Origin: Nonomuraea polychroma
GTDB taxonomy: Bacteria; Actinomycetota; Actinomycetes; Streptosporangiales; Streptosporangiaceae
Reading direction: 5' to 3'
DNA: 64,000 bases
Assembly: GCF_004011505.1 (NCBI RefSeq)
Contig: NZ_SAUN01000001.1
Location: forward strand, 744,001-808,000
In this document: piece after piece, positions 59,958 to 64,000 of the stretch
Position numbering within the stretch: position 1 is the stretch's first letter
How the letters are laid out: every line of letters begins with the position of its first letter
The notes under the pieces: model-generated
Told to the model about the DNA's origin: nothing
Databases searched by the model: none
Seen by the model: the letters and a program-made list of their open reading frames with translations, nothing else
Program-made: the position numbers and the translations under genes

Positions 59958-60698
59958 TCAGCCGGAGGCGGTGGTGCGGAGGCGGGCTTCCAGGCCGTCG
60001 AGGATGCGCTGGAGGCCGTAGTCGAAGTTGTCCTCATTCTGCACGGACGGCTTGGCGTCGCGCTGCTCGGCGTACAGGGCGCGGAGCCGGGGGAAGTCCT
60101 GGACGGCCTGCTCGGCTGCCGGCCACAGCTGCTCGGTCCACTCCTCCGCGCTCTGCCCGCTGCGCACGACCATGGAGATCCACGCGGCCTCGCTGGTGGC
60201 GACGCCCATCACGTACGCGATCACGGCGTTCATGGCCCGATCGGCCTCCCGCAGCGCGAAGCCGGCGCCCTCGAACACGGAGAGCAGGTGCTCGGAGCGG
60301 CGCAGCACGTTGGGCCCCAGGTAGGACAGCCCGGCCTCGCCGAGTTTGGCGGCCACCCACGGGTGGCGCAGGATCGCCGCCCGCAACCCGTGCGCGACGT
60401 CGGCCACCGCGGCGCGCCACGCAACGGGATCGCCCGGCGCGGGCAGCGTGAGCTCGCCGAAGACCTCGTCCACGGCCAGCTCGAACAGCTCGTCCTTGTT
60501 GGTCACGTGCCGGTAGAGCGAGGTGGCGCCGGCGCCCAGCCTGCTGCCGAGGCGGCGCATGCTCAGGGCGTCCATGCCCTCCTCGTCGAGGAGCCGCACG
60601 GCCTCGGCCACGATGTGCTCTCTGCTCAGGACCGGCTGCTCCCGCTCCTTGCGCGGGCGCGCCCATACCGACGGGAGCGGCTGCTTGTCTGCTGCCAT
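59958..60698 (-). CDS. TetR-family regulator (TetR_C class)
   Basis: This 246-residue repressor has the helix-turn-helix 'HIVAEAVRLLDEEGMDALSM' 'RRLGSRLGAGATSLYRHVTN' 'KDEL' and the long C-terminal domain typical of TetR/ActII proteins that sense drugs ('VAWRAAVADVAHGLRAAILR'). ATG 60698 avoids an odd N-terminal extension. The likely target is unclear because the upstream side holds a gene relic. Confidence 0.88.
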   Translation of the reverse strand: MAADKQPLPSVWARPRKEREQPVLSREHIVAEAVRLLDEEGMDALSMRRLGSRLGAGATSLYRHVTNKDELFELAVDEVFGELTLPAPGDPVAWRAAVADVAHGLRAAILRHPWVAAKLGEAGLSYLGPNVLRRSEHLLSVFEGAGFALREADRAMNAVIAYVMGVATSEAAWISMVVRSGQSAEEWTEQLWPAAEQAVQDFPRLRALYAEQRDAKPSVQNEDNFDYGLQRILDGLEARLRTTASG

Positions 60699-60729
60699 GA
60701 GAACCACGCTAGCGTGTCGCGTACGATGT

Positions 60730-60895
60730 GCGCAATCGGGCACATCGTGCGCATCAGCCGGCGCAGCGCGTCGTCGGGGGTGCCGCCGATGCCGTCCAGC
60801 CAGTCGTCGAGCAGCGCGCCGTTCATGCGCGGGTCGATCCTGATGCCGTGCCAGTGGATGGTGGTGTCCGCCGGCAGCGCGTTGCGGTGAGCCAC
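60730..60895 (-). pseudogene. Multicopper oxidase-like fragment
   Basis: The frame begins 'AHRNALPADTTIHWHGIRID', the first copper motif (HWHG) of multicopper oxidases, and then switches to 'LDDWLDGIGGTPDDALRRLM', which I cannot place. Nothing else of the oxidase is present. It is probably the join of two deleted pieces. Confidence 0.5.
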
Positions 60896-60905
60896 GCGGG
60901 GCCGG

Positions 60906-61943
60906 TCAGGCGCGGCGCGGTGGCGCGGCGGTGGAGCCGCGGACGACGAGGGTCGCGGGCAGCAGCAGGGAACGGGCCGGGCGGCCGGGCTCGTCGATGC
61001 AGTCCAGGAGCATGCGGGCGGCCTCGGCCCCCAGCTCGTGGCGGGGCACGGCGACCGTCGTCAGCGGCGGGCGGAGCTTGTCGAGGAACGGCATGTCGTT
61101 GAAGCCGATGACGCTGATGTCGCCGGGGCAGGACAGGCCGCGTTCGGCGAAGACGTCGTAGCAGCCGAGCGCGATGAGGTCGTTGCCGGCCACGACCGCG
61201 GTGAAGTCGGTGGTGCGCGACAGGAGAGCGCGCAGGGCGGCGGCGCCGTCGTCCTCGCTCCAGCGGGCGCACTCGACCACGAGGTCGTCGGCCAGGCCGT
61301 GGTCACGTACGGCGTGCCGGAACGCCTGCGACCTGACCAGGCCGGTGGAGGTGCCGAGCGGCCCCGACAGATGGGCGATCCTGGTGTGGCCGAGGCCGGC
61401 CAGGTGGCGTACGGCGGCGGCGATCCCGGTGGCGTCGTCCCCGGTGACGGCCGGAATGGGCAGGTCGCGCACCTGCCGGTTGATCAGGACCATGGTGACG
61501 CCCTGCTCGTGGAGTTGCCTGAGGAGCGGGTGGTCGAGGCGGGCGGTGGCGACGATGAGGCCCTCGACCCGGCGGGAGCGCAGCGACTCGATCTTGGCGC
61601 GCTCCCGCTCCTCGTCGTTGTCGGTGTTGACGATCCACACGTTGTAGCCGTCGGACTCCAGCACGCTCTCCACGCCGCGCACGATCGGCGGGAAGAGCGG
61701 GTTGGTGAGGTCGGGGATGACCAGCCCCACGGTGCTGGACCGGGAGGTCTTGAGGCTGCGGGCCACCGAGTTGGGCTGGTAGCCGAGCGCCTGGGCCGCG
61801 CGCATGACCCGGCGGGCGGTCTCGGCGCTGATCTGCTGGCGGGTCTTCGGGTTGAGCGCGCGTGAGGCCGTGGCCGTGTGCACGCCGGCGGCCTCGGCGA
61901 CGTCTCTGAGGGTGGGTGCCGATGACGGGTTCGGGTTGCTCAT
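60906..61943 (-). CDS. LacI-family transcriptional repressor
   Basis: This 345-residue repressor has the LacI helix-turn-helix ('TLRDVAEAAGVHTATASRAL' 'NPKTRQQISAETARRV') with hinge 'ALGYQPNSVARSLKTSRSST', and a sugar-binding-like core. Two CG-centred operator-like sites lie at 62510-62523 and 62579-62592. Its ATG overlaps the stop of a shortened substrate-binding gene (ATGA), an unusual order. It probably controls the divergent hydrolase operon. Confidence 0.92.
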   Translation of the reverse strand: MSNPNPSSAPTLRDVAEAAGVHTATASRALNPKTRQQISAETARRVMRAAQALGYQPNSVARSLKTSRSSTVGLVIPDLTNPLFPPIVRGVESVLESDGYNVWIVNTDNDEERERAKIESLRSRRVEGLIVATARLDHPLLRQLHEQGVTMVLINRQVRDLPIPAVTGDDATGIAAAVRHLAGLGHTRIAHLSGPLGTSTGLVRSQAFRHAVRDHGLADDLVVECARWSEDDGAAALRALLSRTTDFTAVVAGNDLIALGCYDVFAERGLSCPGDISVIGFNDMPFLDKLRPPLTTVAVPRHELGAEAARMLLDCIDEPGRPARSLLLPATLVVRGSTAAPPRRA

Positions 61944-62494
61944 CGGCCGCTATCTTCTCCTAGGTCGAGGAGCCCCTGGGTGAGCAGGTCCCCGTCCGGG
62001 GCCGAGCCGTAGCGGCGCCGGAGCACGACGATCGTGGAGAGGGACGCAAGGTCCGCGCGCCCGTCGGCGACGAGCCCGTCGTCCGGGTCCTTCAAGCACT
62101 GAAGGCAGCGTGCCGGAGCTCGCGCGGTGGCGGGCGACGTCCGGAGGGCGGCGGCGGCCTCCTCGATGACGACGTCGTCCGCCGCGCCGCCGAGTATCGC
62201 CCGCGTAGTCTCACGCAGGGCGGTGGCGAGCCTGCGTACGGCGGGGTTCGCGCCCAGGGCGCACAACACCGTGCCCAGGTACGGCGGGTTCGCGGGCACG
62301 TGGCGGTAGGCGATGACGTTGTCGAGGCTGGTCAGCGCCGCGTCGATCTCGCCGTCGAGCAGGGCGGCGAACTGGGCGGGGGAGGAGGCGACGGCGACCT
62401 CCCGCACGTCGGGAGCGAGCAGGCCGAGGCGGCGAGCGGTACGCAGCAACACGGACGGGCTGAAGGCGCCCACCACCAGCGGTCGTGTCGTCAT
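61940..62494 (-). pseudogene. ABC substrate-binding protein with internal deletion
   Basis: The N-terminal block 'LVVGAFSPSVLLRTARRLGL' 'DGEIDAALTSLDNVIAYRHV' 'PANP' is joined directly to the C-terminal block 'PYLGTVLCALGANPAVRRLA'. Intact NMT1/SsuA-like proteins of this type have about 100 more residues between them, including ligand-binding parts. The frame is kept to the stop, so a 184-residue product could be made, but it should not bind substrate. Confidence 0.72.
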
Positions 62495-62509
62495 GGTCGC
62501 TCCCAGCCC

Positions 62510-62523
62510 CGCACTCGTTTGCA
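62510..62523. promoter_or_regulatory. LacI-like operator candidate O1
   Basis: CGCACTCGTTTGCA matches the second site in 12 of 14 positions and has the CG centre typical of LacI/GalR operators. It lies 16 bases upstream of the shortened binding-protein gene, upstream of the lacI gene. Confidence 0.5.
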
Positions 62524-62540
62524 CAACCCCGCTGAACCTC

Positions 62541-62569
62541 TTGACAGTTACTGCAGTGAAACGCATGCT
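62541..62569 (+). promoter_or_regulatory. Promoter for the plus-strand hydrolase operon
   Basis: TTGACA (62541-62546), 17 bases, CATGCT (62564-62569). The start would fall near 62576, just at operator O2, so repressor binding there would block transcription. Confidence 0.55.
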
Positions 62570-62578
62570 CCAAGCCAG

Positions 62579-62592
62579 CGCAATCGTTTGCG
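62579..62592. promoter_or_regulatory. LacI-like operator candidate O2
   Basis: CGCAATCGTTTGCG is symmetrical at 12 of 14 positions with a CG centre, the pattern of LacI/GalR operators. It lies at the predicted transcription start of the plus-strand operon. Confidence 0.6.
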
Positions 62593-62640
62593 GGGAACGA
62601 GCATGCGCGCGGCGGAGAAGCTCATCGAAGGAGGGCGCTC

Positions 62641-62925
62641 ATGACCGCACAACCCCCAGAAGACCCGCACGCCGAGGTCATCCGCCGGCTCAACGAGGCC
62701 GGCACCACCGTTCTGCTCGTCGAGCAGAACGTGCGGCTCGGGCTCGCGCTGGCCACCCACGGCGTGGTGATGGAAGGCGGCCGGGTCCGCCTGGCCGGCA
62801 CGGCCGCCGCCGTCCGCGACAACCCCGAGATCGCGTCGCTCTACCTGGGAGGTGAGACACGGTGGACGAGCGAGTCGCCGCCGCCATCGCGCACTGGGCG
62901 CCCCGGTTCACCGCCAACGGCGTGA
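62641..62925 (+). pseudogene. C-terminal fragment of a LivF-like ABC ATPase
   Basis: After 'MTAQPPEDPHAEVIRRLNEA' the frame gives 'GTTVLLVEQNVRLGLALATH' 'GVVMEGGRVRLAGTAAAV' and 'NPEIASLYLGG', the last third of LivF. Walker A, signature and Walker B are missing. AAGGAGG precedes the ATG, so it may still be translated. The frame runs 64 bases into the hydrolase gene. Confidence 0.75.
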
Positions 62926-63938
62926 CCGTCTCCGACTTCGAGCGCATCACGCGCGGCCTCGACGCCTGGGATGGCTGGTGCGCCGCCTGGTCGTCGGTGG
63001 CCGCCGAGCACGAGACCCTCGGCAGGCAGGCGCTGGCCACCGGCCGCCTGCTGTCGGCCGGGCAACACCTGGCGCAGGCCGCGCTCTATTTCCACTTCGC
63101 CAAGTTCGTGTTCGTGGCCGACCTCGACCAGATGCGGCGGGCCCATCGGCGGGCCGTGACCTGCCTCGACGACGCCCTGCCGCACCTGTCGCCACCCGGG
63201 CGGCGCATCGAGATCGACTTCGAGGCCGGCCGGCTCGTCGGCGTGCTGCGCGTCCCGCCGGGGCCGGGGCCGCATCCGGCGGTGCTCATGCTCTCCGGGC
63301 TGGACTCGGCCAAGGAGGAGCACCGCGTGGTCGAGCAGCTGTTCCTGGAGCGGGGGCTGGCCACGTTCGCCGTGGACGGCCCCGGGCAGGGCGAGGCCGA
63401 GTACGACCTGCCGATCAGGGCCGACTGGTCGCTGCCCGGCAAGGCGCTGCTCGACGCGCTGTGCGCCCAGCCGCGCATCGACCCCGCCAGGATCGGGGTG
63501 TGGGGCGTCAGCCTCGGTGGCTACTACGCGCCCCGGGTGACCGCCGCGGCCGGCGACCGGATCAAGGCGTGTGTGGCGCTCGCCGGGCCGTACGACTTCG
63601 GCGACTGCTGGTCCGGGCTGCCCCAGCTCACCCGGGACACCTTCCGCGTCAGGTCGGGCGCCCGCACCGAGGAGGAGGCCAGGCGCATCGCGTACACCCT
63701 CACCCTGGAAGGCACGGCGCACACGATCATCGCGCCTCTGCTCGTCGTGTTCGGGCGCAAGGACCGGCTCATCCCCTGGCGGCAGGCCGAGCGGCTGGCC
63801 GCCGCGACGGGCGGCGACAGCGAGCTGCTCGTGCTGGAGGACGGCAACCACGGCTGCGCCGACCTCGCGCCCTGGCACCGTCCCTACACCGCCGACTGGC
63901 TGGCACAGCGGCTCTGCGCGAAAGGCACGTCGGAATGA
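62862..63938 (+). CDS. Alpha/beta hydrolase (FrsA/DHPON-hydrolase-like)
   Basis: This 358-residue enzyme has a helical N-terminal cap ('HLAQAALYFHFAKFVFVADL') and an alpha/beta core with nucleophile 'IGVWGVSLGGYYAPRVTAAA', Asp in 'PLLVVFGRKDRLIPWRQAER' and His in 'VLEDGNHGCADLAPW'. The nearest known group hydrolyses C-C bonds in compounds such as 2,6-dihydropseudooxynicotine. GTG 62862 lies after GGGAGGTGA. It is followed by a dehydrogenase gene (ATGA), which suggests a small catabolic pathway. Confidence 0.87.
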   Translation: MDERVAAAIAHWAPRFTANGVTVSDFERITRGLDAWDGWCAAWSSVAAEHETLGRQALATGRLLSAGQHLAQAALYFHFAKFVFVADLDQMRRAHRRAVTCLDDALPHLSPPGRRIEIDFEAGRLVGVLRVPPGPGPHPAVLMLSGLDSAKEEHRVVEQLFLERGLATFAVDGPGQGEAEYDLPIRADWSLPGKALLDALCAQPRIDPARIGVWGVSLGGYYAPRVTAAAGDRIKACVALAGPYDFGDCWSGLPQLTRDTFRVRSGARTEEEARRIAYTLTLEGTAHTIIAPLLVVFGRKDRLIPWRQAERLAAATGGDSELLVLEDGNHGCADLAPWHRPYTADWLAQRLCAKGTSE

Positions 63939-64000
63939 CACGGAAACGAGTGGGCTGGATCGGCGCCGGCCGCATGGGAGCGCCCATGGCCGAGCGGCTG
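63935..64000 (+). CDS. 3-Hydroxyisobutyrate dehydrogenase-like protein, partial
   Basis: The first 22 codons, cut by the window edge, read 'VGWIGAGRMGAPMAERL' after a short 'MTRKR', the Rossmann GxGxMG motif at the start of beta-hydroxyacid dehydrogenases. The start overlaps the hydrolase stop by 4 bases. Oxidation of a hydroxyacid made by the hydrolase is likely. Confidence 0.8.
   Translation, partial: MTRKRVGWIGAGRMGAPMAERL

Overview
The window is high-GC actinobacterial DNA, most like a Streptosporangiales genome such as Nonomuraea. This is inferred from strong G/C third-position codon use, many GTG starts, an F420-type LLM oxidoreductase, a CU044_5270-family lipoprotein-like gene, GPP34 and TetR/LacI/PaaX regulators, and an 'HVD..RVaSALC' sulfur leader peptide. 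No rRNA, tRNA or CRISPR array was seen.

Bases 1-11100 hold the most distinctive locus. An integrase remnant (1-230), an MFS exporter (617-1927) and an ISL3 remnant lie beside a minus-strand operon running from about 10860 down to 2138. I read this operon as a RiPP-type peptide biosynthetic cluster. It begins with a 54-residue precursor-like peptide (10626-10790), followed by a strong hairpin. Then come a JmjC/cupin hydroxylase, a second JmjC-like protein that has lost its metal ligands, a prolyl-oligopeptidase-type S9 peptidase, a YcaO enzyme, its partner TfuA, a split transketolase pair and an LLM flavin/F420 oxidoreductase. Four successive junctions overlap by 4 bp (ATGA). A broken IS5-like transposase separates it from a third JmjC gene on the plus strand (11213-12385). 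YcaO with TfuA is the known thioamide-forming pair; combining it with JmjC enzymes, a transketolase and a Cys-free precursor is unusual.

Bases 12-31 kb are a mosaic of working operons and decaying genes: a lipoprotein, a Trk potassium system, a frameshifted ECF sigma factor next to a CU044_5270 protein, a tightly overlapping GntR-ABC-S41 peptidase-esterase operon, NUDIX, SnoaL-like and LysR genes, and remnants of IS, LysE, spondin and SMI1-like genes. A lower-GC orphan membrane protein (30983-32449) looks horizontally acquired.

Bases 32-45 kb carry a MoxR/DUF58/VWA operon with an HtrA-like protease and a tiny ORF made of a duplicated 11-codon unit. Next is a TauD-type dioxygenase preceded by a sulfur leader peptide and a palindromic operator. 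XRE, CBS, universal stress, CHRD, membrane and PP2C-like genes follow, with two pseudogenes (esterase, polysaccharide deacetylase) that carry internal deletions.

Bases 45.7-54 kb are a branched-chain-amino-acid-type (Liv) ABC operon divergent from a PaaX regulator, an acyl-CoA synthetase and a MetE-like protein; a consensus promoter with a perfect palindrome over its -10 lies between them. Bases 53.7-64 kb hold a GH30 glycosidase, SRPBCC, SNase/lamin-tail, GPP34, amino-acid permease, TetR and LacI genes, an internally deleted substrate-binding protein, a decapitated LivF fragment, an alpha/beta hydrolase and the start of a 3-hydroxyisobutyrate dehydrogenase-like gene.
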